DNA from: Planctomycetaceae bacterium
GTDB taxonomy: Bacteria; Planctomycetota; Planctomycetia; Planctomycetales; Planctomycetaceae
DNA: 64,000 bases
Direction of reading: 5' to 3'
Assembly: GCA_021732975.1 (NCBI GenBank)
Contig: JAKFWC010000023.1
Coordinates: forward strand, 682,001 to 746,000
Every line of letters starts with the position of its first letter. Position 1 is the stretch's first letter. The translations under genes and the position numbers were made by a program. The notes under the pieces are model-generated. The model ran no database searches, was not told where the DNA came from, and saw only the letters and a program-made list of their open reading frames with translations. Shown here in pieces: positions 9,324 to 18,325 of the stretch.

Positions 9324-10066
9324 CAGCCTCCGTTCACGTGAATCGTCTGTCCGGTGATGTACTTCGCGAGATCGCTGCAGAGAAACAGGATCGCATTGGC
9401 GATGTCGTTCGGTTCGCCGAAAATGCCGAGAGGAATCTGTTTCAACATTTCCTGTTGGACTTCATCGGGAATCGTCGCCGCCATGTCGGTCATCACGACG
9501 CCCGGAGCGACCGCGTTGACGGTAATCTTCCGCCGCGCGAGTTCTTTGCTGAGGACCTTCGTCAGCGCAATCACGCCGGCTTTCGCCGACGAATAATTCG
9601 CCTGCCCGAAGAAACCGACCACACCGGAAATCGACGCCATATTGACGATACGGCCGCCTTCAGCGAGGACTGGCTGAGCGGCTTTGCAGACATTGAACAC
9701 GCCGGTGAGATTCGTGTCGATCACCGCCTGCCAGTCGGTGTCTTCCATGTTCTTGAGCGTCTTGTCGCGAATAATCGCCGCGTTGTTGACGACGATGTCG
9801 AGCCGGCTGAAACGTTCTTTCACGGCCGTAACGCAGGCTTCCATCTGCTCACGCGAACGGACATCGGCGGCAAAGGTGAAACCGCGTTCGCCCATCGGCC
9901 CGACGGTGTCGGCAGCCCGCAGCTCGTTGGCACCAGCCGCATCCGGGAAAAAATTGATAGCCACCGCGGCACCAGCTTCATGCAATCGTCGCGCGGTGGC
10001 TTGCCCGAGACCCTGCCCGCCGCCAGTGATGAGAGCTACGCGTCCTGTGAGATCGACGGAGATCAT
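9314..10066 (-). CDS. FabG/PhaB-like short-chain dehydrogenase (3-oxoacyl reductase)
   Basis: 250-residue classical SDR. The cofactor motif GGGQGLGQA lies near residue 14, NNAAI near 91, the catalytic Ser in MASISGV and Tyr-xxx-Lys in YSSAKAG, then the NAVAPG motif. It ends in an ITGQTIHVNGGWWA tail typical of FabG-type enzymes. It likely reduces 3-oxoacyl-CoA or 3-oxoacyl-ACP with NAD(P)H in the cytosol. It is first in the operon with the CoA transferase and thiolase, overlapping the former by ten bases. That neighbourhood favours acetoacetyl-CoA/3-hydroxybutyryl-CoA interconversion over fatty-acid synthesis, but substrate is not visible in the sequence. Confidence 0.88.
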   Translation of the reverse strand: MISVDLTGRVALITGGGQGLGQATARRLHEAGAAVAINFFPDAAGANELRAADTVGPMGERGFTFAADVRSREQMEACVTAVKERFSRLDIVVNNAAIIRDKTLKNMEDTDWQAVIDTNLTGVFNVCKAAQPVLAEGGRIVNMASISGVVGFFGQANYSSAKAGVIALTKVLSKELARRKITVNAVAPGVVMTDMAATIPDEVQQEMLKQIPLGIFGEPNDIANAILFLCSDLAKYITGQTIHVNGGWWA

Positions 10067-10525
10067 GCCGGAAACTTTCCACGGAGTCGCGATGTTCGGA
10101 AAGCGTACAGATTAGACAGTTCGATGCCCGTCGACGAGGGCATGAAGGCAGAGAAAGGCGGTCCACAGATTTCACAGATTCACGCAGATTCAGAGAAGAG
10201 AGGGAGCCACTGAATACACGAAGGACACGGAAGTGAAAAGAACCGCCATTTGTTCAAAGTGACGGTCATTCAACACAACGGTCTAAACTCCCTGAATTTC
10301 TTGCCCGTATTTTTTTCGTGTCTTCCGTGTCTTCCGTGGTCCCCTCTCTTCTGGCCTTCTCTTGATTTCCTCTCTGAATCTGCGTGAATCTGTGAAATCT
10401 GTGGATCGTTTTTCACGCTGACCCAACCCGTCATGCACGCGGTTGACGGTCGTTCGGGGTGGTGCCACACTGGTGCCGTTGGCGTGGTGGTTGTTGATCC
10501 GTCTGTTTTTCAACGTGGTGCGTTC
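10067..10525. other. Intergenic region with nested inverted repeats
   Basis: About 460 bases between a minus-strand operon start and a plus-strand gene. It holds the long inverted repeat described separately (10162-10405) plus inner arms around CACGAAGGACACGGAAG (near 10216) and its complement near 10315. No gene is supported. Promoters for both flanking genes should lie here, but none is convincing by eye. Confidence 0.6.
10162..10405. repeat. Long inverted repeat, 35-bp outer arms
   Basis: The outer arm TCCACAGATTTCACAGATTC and onward (10162-10196) recurs as an exact reverse complement at 10371-10405. Inside, a CACGAAGGACACGG-like motif and an AGAGAGGG-like motif are also mirrored, so the whole 244-base segment is an imperfect palindrome. 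No transposase or open frame lies within. Confidence 0.8.
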
Positions 10526-11809
10526 ATGAATCGTCTTGGGCTTGCGATGGTCTGTGGTCTCGTGTTGAGTTCCGGGATCTGCTCTCACGCCGAAAACTGG
10601 CCGAATTGGCGTGGACCGAAGAACGACGGGATTTCGCACGAAACCAACGTCCCCGTGAAATGGAACACCATCGAGAATGTCGCGTGGAAGCTGCCGATGC
10701 CCGGACCGGCGGGGTCGACGCCTGTCGTGTGGGGCGACCAGGTGTTCGTCACCTCGGTGGATGCCGACGGGCAACTCCTGTTACTTTCGATCGGGACCGA
10801 TGGCAAGGAGCAATGGCGGCAGGTGGTTACTACGGGGAATAAGAATGCCCGCGGTGACGAAGGCAACTTTGCGTCCCCGTCGCCGGTCACCGATGGCCAG
10901 CACGTCTGGACGCTCATGGGAGATGGCACGTTCGCCTGCTTCACCGCCGCCGGGAAGCCGGTCTGGAAGTTCAACGTTCAGGATCGTTATGGCAAGCTCG
11001 TCATCCAGTTCGGATTGACCTCGACGCCGGTACTTGATGGCGATGTGCTTTACTTACAACTCATTCACGGCGAGGGAAAATCCGAGACCCGGGAAGCCTG
11101 TGTGGCCGCCTTGGAAAAGGCGACCGGTAAACAAATCTGGCGGGTCGACCGGCCCAGCGATGGATATGCCGAAAACGAACATTCCTATGCCTCGCCGATG
11201 ATCTACGATGACGGTGAGAAGAAATTCCTGCTCACACACGGTGCGGATTACATCGTCGCCCATCGGTTGAGTGATGGCACTGAACTCTGGCGCTGCGGCG
11301 AACTGAATCGCAAATCGAACTACGACCCCACGCTGCGGTTTGTGGCTTCACCCGCTGCGGCGAAGGGGATCATCGTCGTGCCCTCCGCCAAACGGGGGCC
11401 GATCATGGCGCTCCGTCCCGATGGCAAGGGGGACATCACCAATAACAAGGACTCGCATTTGTGGACCTTGGACCGCACCCCCGATGTGCCCTCACCGTTG
11501 ATTGTGGATGATCTGGTGTACCTCTGCATGGAGAACGGCGATCTGCAGGCAATCCGGCGCGACACCGGCGAAAAGCTCTACATGGAACGGACGAATCGGC
11601 AACGCCACCGGGCCTCTCCGGTCTATGCCAACGGACACATTTATCTGTCGGCCCGCGACGGTAAGGTGACCGTGGTCAAAGCCGGCCCGAAGTTCGAGAT
11701 CGTCGCCGAGAACGAACTCAAAGAGGATATGTCGTCGTCGCTGGCGATTGCGAACGGCACGGTATACGTGCGGACCTTCGAGAACCTGTGGGCGATCCGT
11801 GGGAAATAG
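10526..11809 (+). CDS. Exported PQQ-like beta-propeller repeat protein
   Basis: 427 residues. The ATG at 10526 opens a clean signal peptide (MNRLGLAMVCGLVLSSGICSH, cleavage after HA). The mature start NWPNWRGPKNDGISHET is characteristic of planctomycete outer-membrane-biogenesis/PQQ-like WD propellers. Repeated blades follow with GTDGKEQWR, TAAGKPVWKFN, KATGKQIWRVD, SDGTELWRC and DTGEKLYM motifs. No enzyme active site was recognised. Probably periplasmic or envelope-associated, either a scaffold or a PQQ-type dehydrogenase relative lacking obvious quinone ligands. It is a single gene with no obvious partner; the next gene encodes a small zinc-ribbon membrane protein. Confidence 0.85.
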   Translation: MNRLGLAMVCGLVLSSGICSHAENWPNWRGPKNDGISHETNVPVKWNTIENVAWKLPMPGPAGSTPVVWGDQVFVTSVDADGQLLLLSIGTDGKEQWRQVVTTGNKNARGDEGNFASPSPVTDGQHVWTLMGDGTFACFTAAGKPVWKFNVQDRYGKLVIQFGLTSTPVLDGDVLYLQLIHGEGKSETREACVAALEKATGKQIWRVDRPSDGYAENEHSYASPMIYDDGEKKFLLTHGADYIVAHRLSDGTELWRCGELNRKSNYDPTLRFVASPAAAKGIIVVPSAKRGPIMALRPDGKGDITNNKDSHLWTLDRTPDVPSPLIVDDLVYLCMENGDLQAIRRDTGEKLYMERTNRQRHRASPVYANGHIYLSARDGKVTVVKAGPKFEIVAENELKEDMSSSLAIANGTVYVRTFENLWAIRGK

Positions 11810-11889
11810 CATTGTGGCAGAAGTCCAGCCATTCTGACGGATGGGTCTCGCACTTCGTTCCGATTCGATCGTCAATCCAAGAGTGAGTT

Positions 11890-12456
11890 GTGCTGATGGA
11901 CGCAGAATCAGAAGCTGCGCCTGCTTCTTCCTTCAACTTTGATCTGGCAAAAACGCGTTGTCCTATGTGCGGCGCGATGATGGATGCTGATGCCTTCCGA
12001 TGCACGCAATGTGGGGAAGAAATGCAGACTTCCCCAGAGTCCCTGACAGTTCCGCTCTTCTCACCAACGGCCATTGGCGTCTGTACATTCTTCTGGACTC
12101 ACATCACCGGTATGCTGCTGGTGTGGCTGAACTGCCGGCGGTTGGCACTGCACGATGCGGCCCTGAAAACGCTGCTTCTGGGGATCGCCATGACCGCGGG
12201 CTACATTGCCCTCCTGTTTGTGTTGCCGGACGCAAATCTCAGTGGATTGATTGTGGCGCTCGTCTCGGTTGTGATAGTGACCAACTATGCAAAGTCGGTT
12301 TTGAAGGAACCCTTTGCTCAACAGCAACAACAACGCGGTCCGTACCGTTCCGTTTGGGTTGGGCACGGGATTGGTTGTCTCGTCATCATGGTCTTGGTCG
12401 CGGTCGTGATCGGGATTCTCATGTTGCTTGGTATTGCAGGAATTCCAATCGAATGA
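11890..12456 (+). CDS. Small zinc-ribbon membrane protein
   Basis: 188 residues from the GTG at 11890, or 186 from the ATG at 11896. The N-terminal zinc ribbon has CPMC..(about 12)..CTQC spacing (residues about 24-41). About four hydrophobic segments follow (roughly 60-80, 88-106, 112-130 and 160-182). It is a typical uncharacterised planctomycete inner-membrane protein with a cytosolic Zn finger. No partner is suggested by neighbours. Its stop is followed by a strong hairpin shared with the convergent MATE gene. Confidence 0.75.
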   Translation: MLMDAESEAAPASSFNFDLAKTRCPMCGAMMDADAFRCTQCGEEMQTSPESLTVPLFSPTAIGVCTFFWTHITGMLLVWLNCRRLALHDAALKTLLLGIAMTAGYIALLFVLPDANLSGLIVALVSVVIVTNYAKSVLKEPFAQQQQQRGPYRSVWVGHGIGCLVIMVLVAVVIGILMLLGIAGIPIE

Positions 12457-12461
12457 CGACC

Positions 12462-12505
12462 AAAAATTCGTCTTAGCCCCCGGTCATTGACCGGGGGCTA
12501 AGACG
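12462..12505. terminator. Hairpin terminator between convergent genes
   Basis: A perfect 18-bp stem (12469-12486 with 12488-12505) has an almost closed loop, core TAGCCCCCGGTCA. Read on the minus strand it is followed by TTTTT (12465-12461), so it should terminate the MATE gene efficiently. No T-tract lies on the plus side. Confidence 0.8.
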
Positions 12506-12509
12506 GGTG

Positions 12510-13946
12510 TCACGCACTCACTTCTGCAACCGTGGGCGACTCCGTGACCATCGCCTCCGGGGCGGTCCCTTCTTCGCGGTGCATGACGTTCATCGAGCGC
12601 CAGCTTCCATTCATGAAGCGGGCGCAGTAGCCGAAGCCGAGAATCACGACGTAGATCGCACAGTACGTCCAGCTCCAGTAAAGCTGCGGCCCCCAGAAAT
12701 ACCACGTCAGAAACGTCGGCAGCACCAGCATCAGCCAGACGGTGACGAAGCCGAACACCATGGCAAACCGCGTATCGCCGGCCCCGCGAATTGCCGAGCC
12801 GAAGATGATCGCCATGGCATCGAAGAACGAATAGACTGCGACGAATCGCAACAGCACGGTCACCGTCTGCTGCGTGTCCGCGAACTCGACCGGATCGGCA
12901 AAGGCGGAATACGGCAGGATCAACACATGCGGCAAAGCAACGTAAATCACCGCCGCGGCGAGCATGTAGCCGCAACCAACGATTACGCCTTTCCATGTGG
13001 ACGCCTCAGCAAGATCGGGACGTTTCTCTCCGATCCGTTGCCCTACCAGTGTTGAGACCGCGATCCCCAATCCCACGACCGGGATGAAAGCCAGCGTGTT
13101 CAAATTGAACGCGAGGTTGGTCGCTGCAAGGTCTCTGGGATCGCTCCAGCCGACGATCATCATGAACGCCGTGAAACCGGCGACATCAATGAAGAACTGC
13201 AACCCGCTCGCGCCGCCGAACCACATCAGATCGCGGAACAAGCCCCGGTCGAACCGCCAGGCCGTGGTGATCGGATAGACGCGCCGCAGCGCGGGGCGGA
13301 ATAAGAGTCCGAGGAAAATACAGACGGCGAGGATGCTCCCAATCACGTCGGTCAGCGCGGCCCCGGCCATTTCCATGCGGGGAATCGGTCCCCAACCGAA
13401 GATGAAGGCATAGTCGAGCACGGCGTTGATCGCCACACAGACGATATTCACGGCGAGTACGGTGCGCGTTTCCCCCCGCCCGGTGAAGAATGCGGACAAC
13501 ACCGTCTGCATGATCGCGGGGATACCACCCCAGCACAGCCATCGGAAATAGATCGCTTCCTGCTTGGCTACTTCCGGCGCGTGCCCGATGAAGTCGAAGA
13601 TCGCTTCCGACCAGGGGGACAACAACGTCAGCAACAACCCCGCGACGACGGCGAAGTACAATCCCTGCCAGACGGCGGTCGCGACGCGTTCGGGCTTGCC
13701 TGCCCCATCATATTGTGCGACGAACGTGTTGACATACGATCCGACGCCGAACGGGAAACTCAGACACGACCAGTAGAGAATGCCCGCCGGCAACGCAGCC
13801 GCGAGCGCATCTTCCGACAGCCATGTGACGAACATGCGGTCGATCACGTGCATGATCGACTGCGTGCCGGAACTCATCATCATGGGGAGAGCAATCGCCA
13901 GTAATTCGGCATAACCGCCGGGGCGATGCGTGGAAGTCTTCAGCAA
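12510..13946 (-). CDS. MATE-family efflux transporter
   Basis: 478 residues with about 12 membrane segments and the MATE layout: IALPMMMSSGTQSIMHVIDRMFVTWLSEDALAAALPAG near the start, and FNLNTLAFIPVVGLGIAVSTLVGQRIGEKRPDLAE opening the second half. Such proteins export drugs or metabolites across the inner membrane using Na+ or H+ gradients. Substrate cannot be predicted. Single gene; a run of repeat-like sequence lies upstream (14027-14095). Confidence 0.9.
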   Translation of the reverse strand: MLKTSTHRPGGYAELLAIALPMMMSSGTQSIMHVIDRMFVTWLSEDALAAALPAGILYWSCLSFPFGVGSYVNTFVAQYDGAGKPERVATAVWQGLYFAVVAGLLLTLLSPWSEAIFDFIGHAPEVAKQEAIYFRWLCWGGIPAIMQTVLSAFFTGRGETRTVLAVNIVCVAINAVLDYAFIFGWGPIPRMEMAGAALTDVIGSILAVCIFLGLLFRPALRRVYPITTAWRFDRGLFRDLMWFGGASGLQFFIDVAGFTAFMMIVGWSDPRDLAATNLAFNLNTLAFIPVVGLGIAVSTLVGQRIGEKRPDLAEASTWKGVIVGCGYMLAAAVIYVALPHVLILPYSAFADPVEFADTQQTVTVLLRFVAVYSFFDAMAIIFGSAIRGAGDTRFAMVFGFVTVWLMLVLPTFLTWYFWGPQLYWSWTYCAIYVVILGFGYCARFMNGSWRSMNVMHREEGTAPEAMVTESPTVAEVSA

Positions 13947-14026
13947 CGGTGCGTCTCTTTGTCGAAATCGGTCGAGGGTTCTCTGGTGGATACTATCGTC
14001 GGCGGGTGGAACAGGTACAACTCACC

Positions 14027-14095
14027 AGCCCGAAGCGCAAGTGACGGGTGCACTCCGCGTTCCAGGACTCCCATCGCTTGCGCTCCGGACTGGGA
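14027..14095. repeat. Imperfect palindrome, AGCCCGAAGCGC family
   Basis: CCAGCCCGAAGCGCAAGTGA (about 14027-14047) is mirrored imperfectly by TCGCTTGCGCTCCGGACTGG (about 14074-14093). It is related to the palindromes at 23921, 34307 and 50975. Confidence 0.6.
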
Positions 14096-14209
14096 AGCTC
14101 TCCATCTACGCCTCACTCGCCGAATCGGGTAGCATGAATACCTTGAGACGATAGTCGATCCTGACAACAAACGGACGATCAAGGTTCGCCTCGATCGCAA
14201 TTTCACGGG

Positions 14210-15652
14210 TTGTTCATGATGTCCGCGGACACGATCACACGGCGAAACTGGTTGCAGACGACGGGCTTGGGTCTCGGCGCCTGTGCATTGGCGACTCTGC
14301 AACAACGTGAAGCTTGTGCGCAAGAGACGGCAAATCCGTTTCAGGGAATCATGCCCGCACCGCATCTGGGCGCGAAAGCCAAACGCGTCATCTATTTGTT
14401 CATGAGTGGCGGGCCGTCGCAACTCGATTTGTTTGATCACAAGCCGTTGCTCAATGCGCGACAAGGGGAAGACCTGCCGGAGAGCGTCCGTAAGGGGCAG
14501 CGTCTCACAGGAATGACGGGCAATCAGGCGACGCTGCCGCTGGCGGGGTCCGTCTTCAAGTTCGCAAAACATGGCGACAGCGGGGCGACCATCAGCGAGT
14601 TGCTGCCGTGGACCGCGAAAATGGCGGACGATCTCTGCTTCATCAAGTCGCTGCATACGGAAGCGATCAACCACGACCCGGCGATCACGTTCTTTCAAAC
14701 CGGAGCGCAACTGGCGGGGCGGCCGTCGATGGGAGCGTGGTTGAGTTACGGCCTCGGCAGCCTCAACGACAATCTGCCAGGGTTCGTCGTGCTGTTGTCG
14801 AAGGATCGCATCGATCAGCCGCTGTATGCCCGATTGTGGGGGAACGGATTTCTGCCAAGCGTGCATCAGGGCGTGCAGTTTCGCAGCGGAAAAGACCCCG
14901 TACTGTACCTCGGGAATCCGCCGGGCGTGTCGATCGAAAGCCGTCGCAATTTGTTGGACCGTCTCGGTCAATTGCAGGAAATTTCCGCGGAAACGACGGG
15001 TGATCCGGAGATCGCATCGCGGATGGCCCAGTACGAAATGGCGTTCCGCATGCAGACGAGTGTTCCGGAAGTCATGGACCTTTCCGGCGAATCGGAGAGC
15101 ACGTTCGATCTCTACGGTCCCGAAGCAAAAGACCCGGGTACGTTCGCCGCGAATTGTCTGCTGGCCCGACGGCTCGCCGAACGTGACGTGCGGTTCATTC
15201 AACTTTATCACCCCGGTTGGGACCAGCACGGCAACCTGCCGAATGCGATTCGACGCCAATGTCAGGATGTCGACCGCGCGGCTTACGCGCTCGTCACCGA
15301 TTTGAAACAGCGGGGCTTGCTCGACGACACGCTCGTCGTCTGGGGCGGTGAGTTCGGCCGTACGAATTATTCACAAGGGAAGCTGACGGCGATCGATTAT
15401 GGCCGCGATCATCATCCCCGCTGCTTCACCATGTGGCTGACCGGCGGCGGTATCAAGCCCGGCATGACATTCGGTTCGACCGACGAATTCGGCTACAACC
15501 TCGCCGAAAACCCGGTGCATGTGCATGACCTGCAAGCGACGTTACTGCACCAACTCGGCATCGATCACGAGAAACTGACATACAAGTTTCAGGGGCGATA
15601 TTACCGTCTCACCGATGTCCACGGTCGGATCGTGAACGAGATTCTCGCATAA
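14210..15652 (+). CDS. DUF1501 protein with twin-arginine signal
   Basis: 480 residues. The N-terminus has a Tat-type signal, TRRNWLQTTGLGLGACALA, so it is predicted to be exported folded. The DUF1501 hallmarks are FMSGGPSQLDLFDHKP, LLPWTAKMADDLCFIKSLHT, LLARRLAERDVRFIQLYHPGWDQH, WGGEFGRT and DHHPRCFTMWLTGGG. The fold belongs to the alkaline-phosphatase/sulfatase superfamily; the His/Asp-rich motifs fit metal binding, but the enzymatic activity of the family is not established. Members usually sit beside DUF1549/DUF1553 genes; this copy is solitary. ATGs at 14210, 14216 and 14219 are all possible starts. Confidence 0.9.
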   Translation: MFMMSADTITRRNWLQTTGLGLGACALATLQQREACAQETANPFQGIMPAPHLGAKAKRVIYLFMSGGPSQLDLFDHKPLLNARQGEDLPESVRKGQRLTGMTGNQATLPLAGSVFKFAKHGDSGATISELLPWTAKMADDLCFIKSLHTEAINHDPAITFFQTGAQLAGRPSMGAWLSYGLGSLNDNLPGFVVLLSKDRIDQPLYARLWGNGFLPSVHQGVQFRSGKDPVLYLGNPPGVSIESRRNLLDRLGQLQEISAETTGDPEIASRMAQYEMAFRMQTSVPEVMDLSGESESTFDLYGPEAKDPGTFAANCLLARRLAERDVRFIQLYHPGWDQHGNLPNAIRRQCQDVDRAAYALVTDLKQRGLLDDTLVVWGGEFGRTNYSQGKLTAIDYGRDHHPRCFTMWLTGGGIKPGMTFGSTDEFGYNLAENPVHVHDLQATLLHQLGIDHEKLTYKFQGRYYRLTDVHGRIVNEILA

Positions 15653-15694
15653 CGCTCGCCGCTTCGCGGATCCCAGTGCTCGCGATAATTCACT

Positions 15695-15717
15695 CGGCGC
15701 TGACGCTTCGGGCTGGT
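15695..15717. repeat. Half-copy of the AGCCCGAAGCGC repeat
   Basis: CGGCGCTGACGCTTCGGGCT followed by GGT is the reverse complement of one arm of the palindrome family at 23921-23989. No second arm is visible. Confidence 0.5.
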
Positions 15718-15727
15718 AAGAGCGTGT

Positions 15728-17335
15728 TCATCCGCCATCGGACGACAACCGTTCGCGCGCGGGGTTGTTCAGTTCGGCGATCGTGCAGTACATCAGCCAC
15801 ACGGTTGCGGCGAGACTCATGCACGCCCACAACAGGGGGATGAGAATCTGCTGGATTCCTCGCGGATATTCGTTGGTGTAAGCCGTGATGATCCCCGCAA
15901 CGACAATGGCAATTCCCAATGGAACCAGCGTTTTGACCATCGGCCAGCCGGCGCCGATGAGTGTCTGCGGGATCGCCGAGCCGTAGAGAATGAGCGCACC
16001 AATCGGTAACGACAACAGCATCAAGACCGGCAGGCCGATGGTCACCGCCAGGTAGGCATAAGTGGTGAGACCGAACAGGCACACCAATCCCAACGGTAAG
16101 AAGGATGGAGTCAGCTTCAGCGCACAGGCCAGCAGCTTACTCCACAAGATGTGGCTTACGGAGTTGGGTGTGATGCGGACGAGGGACCACATGCGGTCCT
16201 GAAACTCGATGGTGAGTACGCGGCCGACTTCAAACATCATCCAGATGAACCAGCCGATCATCGTGAACGCAATTACCGGTTCGACATACCGGCCGGTCAC
16301 GGATTTCGCGCAGAAGAAGGCGGCGAGCATGGTGAAACCGACGGCCATTGCCATCGAGACCCACCAGTATTTCCAGCTTCCGCCGCTGACGTGGAAATCT
16401 TTCCAGAACCACGGGTCGTTGCCACACCGTGGCCGGGGTGGGGCCCACGCTCTGGAACGGCTCGTAACATCGCCGAGGGGCAAGGAAGCCGGTGAGGGAG
16501 CATCGACTTGTGCTTCACTGCGCTCACGGTCGTGGGATCCGGCTTCGACCGCCGACCGCCAGCGCCCGCGGAGCACAATCACGCTGGTCCAGGCAGCGAG
16601 GCCGCTCACGAGAACATGCGCCGCGAGTCGGGCCAGCTCTCCGTTGGTCCATCGCCACGGGGGTTGAAACGATTGCATCACCCACCACGACCACGGCGAA
16701 TTCATCCAGAACAAAACGCGGACGATCAGCGCCAACGCCATGCCGTGCAGGAAGCCGAACGTGAGCGTGAGGGCCATGCCTTGCATGCGATCGCGGGCGG
16801 CCCCGGTCCAGACACATCCGGCCAGCGATGCCCAACCGATGGAGAACAACCATCCCGCAAACCAGAAGACCGCCACACAGCCGAAATCGCTGAGTTTGAT
16901 GCCGCCCATCGTGAACAGAAACATCAGAATCGGCAGGTGAACCAACGGGATGGCCCACGCCGCAATCGCCGCCGTGCAGACCCGTGCGCGCCAGAGTGCG
17001 AGCGGACTCACACCCGTGAGCATGATCAGCGGCAGGTCGTCATCGGCAGTCGCGGCCCGCAGCGCGAAGGGGATATTCAAGCCGAGCACGACAAACATGC
17101 CGGTGAAGACCGTTCCCGCGACGAACGGCAACAACGCGGCTCCCGTTCCCGCGCGACGAAATGCCCGTGTTCCCTCCGCCGCGCCCCACAGCACCAGGAT
17201 GGTGAGCAGCAGCGAGAGCAGGCACATCAACGGCAGAAACAACCGTCGGCCGTCCTGTCGGATTCCGCACGAAAGCAACTCGAACGGGAAGTCCAGTTCC
17301 CGACGTTGCGCAGTTTTCGCGGCCGAGTTTGTCAC
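15728..17335 (-). CDS. Multi-pass membrane protein, ABC-2-type permease-like
   Basis: 535 residues with about ten to twelve hydrophobic segments in two clusters (roughly 34-220 and 325-520). The segment LPLIMLTGVSPLALWRARV resembles the TP-x-S/LL-GK-type loop of ABC-2 permeases and Gld-like gliding/export subunits, and KLLACALKLTPSFLPLG occurs in the second half. No ATPase gene lies beside it, so the transporter assignment is tentative. The cytosolic stretch at about residues 268-310 is low-complexity (ERSEAQVDAPSPASLPLGD) and may be a translated repeat. It lies 49 bases downstream of the TIM-barrel gene on the same strand. Confidence 0.65.
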   Translation of the reverse strand: MTNSAAKTAQRRELDFPFELLSCGIRQDGRRLFLPLMCLLSLLLTILVLWGAAEGTRAFRRAGTGAALLPFVAGTVFTGMFVVLGLNIPFALRAATADDDLPLIMLTGVSPLALWRARVCTAAIAAWAIPLVHLPILMFLFTMGGIKLSDFGCVAVFWFAGWLFSIGWASLAGCVWTGAARDRMQGMALTLTFGFLHGMALALIVRVLFWMNSPWSWWVMQSFQPPWRWTNGELARLAAHVLVSGLAAWTSVIVLRGRWRSAVEAGSHDRERSEAQVDAPSPASLPLGDVTSRSRAWAPPRPRCGNDPWFWKDFHVSGGSWKYWWVSMAMAVGFTMLAAFFCAKSVTGRYVEPVIAFTMIGWFIWMMFEVGRVLTIEFQDRMWSLVRITPNSVSHILWSKLLACALKLTPSFLPLGLVCLFGLTTYAYLAVTIGLPVLMLLSLPIGALILYGSAIPQTLIGAGWPMVKTLVPLGIAIVVAGIITAYTNEYPRGIQQILIPLLWACMSLAATVWLMYCTIAELNNPARERLSSDGG

Positions 17336-17384
17336 GCGGGCAACACTTCGTCACGCCGAACATTACGAATGGGGAAAAATACGC

Positions 17385-18281
17385 TTACCACACATCCGCT
17401 GCAGCAACACGTTTGGCCGCCGCGAGTTCTTCGGTGGGACGGCACTCCAGACCGACGTAATCGCGGTAGCCGAGATCAAAGGCTTCTTTCAGTACGCGGT
17501 TGTAATGAATCTCGCCGGTACCGGGTTCGTTACGGCCGGGATGATCGGCGAGTTGCAGGTAACCGATGGTTTTCGTTTTCATGCCTTCGCGCAGGTGACC
17601 GCAGAGATCGCCCTCGGTGATATGCATATGGTAGAGATCCCAGTTGATCTTCACGTGGGATGAATTGACTTCCTGGCAGATGTGGATCGCCGGGGCGCTG
17701 CCATAGAGGCAATGGCCTTTGTGATCGACGCGGATGTTCATCGGTTCGAGGATCAGTGTCAGATCATTGTCTTCGACGATCTTCGCTACGCTCTTCAAGG
17801 CCTTGATGACGTTGGCGTGCATCTCGGGTTGCGACATGCCGGGGATATCGTCTCCTGCCACGACACATGCTTTCTTGCATTTCAGTTTCTTCGCGGCGAC
17901 GCAGGCTTCTTTGATCGTCTTCACCACATCGTCGTGGTTCTTCGGATCGTTCATGCCGGGTTTGAAACCCCACGCGGTGAATTGCGCGATCTCGACGCCG
18001 AGGTCTTGCGTCAGTTTCGCGAGGGCATCGAGATCTTTCCCGGCCAGCGGCCAGAATTCCAACGCGGGGAACCCGAGCGCAGCGGTTTGCTTCACCCGAT
18101 CCAGAAACGGCAGTTTCGTCCACCACATTTCGCAGTTTACCGCGAACTTCGTATGCGGTGTCTTGCCGATCTTCTTCAACTCAGCCGCCGAGTCTTCCGC
18201 GGCGAACAGGGACGGTTGCAGGGCGGCCAACCCCGCGGTCGTGGACGCGGCGGTGAGGAACGAGCGACGGTTCACCGACAT
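17385..18281 (-). CDS. Hydroxypyruvate-isomerase-like TIM-barrel protein with Tat signal
   Basis: 298 residues from the ATG at 18281. The frame stays open to 18767, but the upstream part overlaps the next gene and lacks family sequence. Tat signal NRRSFLTAASTTAGLAAL. The mature part is an AP-endonuclease-2/xylose-isomerase-like barrel: KFAVNCEMWW, GFPALEFWPL, LILEPMNIRVDHKGHCLYG, VKINWDLYHMHITEGDL, YLQLADHPGRNEPGTGEI and YVGLECRP. Conserved Glu, Asp, His and Glu residues fit the divalent-metal site of Hyi-type isomerases. Planctomycetes have many exported paralogues, probably acting on sugars or keto-sugars. Exact substrate is unknown. Confidence 0.87.
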   Translation of the reverse strand: MSVNRRSFLTAASTTAGLAALQPSLFAAEDSAAELKKIGKTPHTKFAVNCEMWWTKLPFLDRVKQTAALGFPALEFWPLAGKDLDALAKLTQDLGVEIAQFTAWGFKPGMNDPKNHDDVVKTIKEACVAAKKLKCKKACVVAGDDIPGMSQPEMHANVIKALKSVAKIVEDNDLTLILEPMNIRVDHKGHCLYGSAPAIHICQEVNSSHVKINWDLYHMHITEGDLCGHLREGMKTKTIGYLQLADHPGRNEPGTGEIHYNRVLKEAFDLGYRDYVGLECRPTEELAAAKRVAAADVW

Positions 18282-18325
18282 GCTGAGAGTCTCCGAGAGG
18301 GAACGGTCAATCACTGAGTTGCGAA

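Noticed and set aside
7587..9341. Long plus-strand open frame (over 580 codons) opposite the CoA transferase
   Set aside because: Composition is His/Arg/Asp-rich with no family motif, and it lies fully antisense to a well-supported gene; a shadow of GC-rich codon usage.
13940..15259. Long minus-strand open frame opposite the DUF1501 gene
   Set aside because: Antisense to clear DUF1501 motifs; no recognisable domain of its own.
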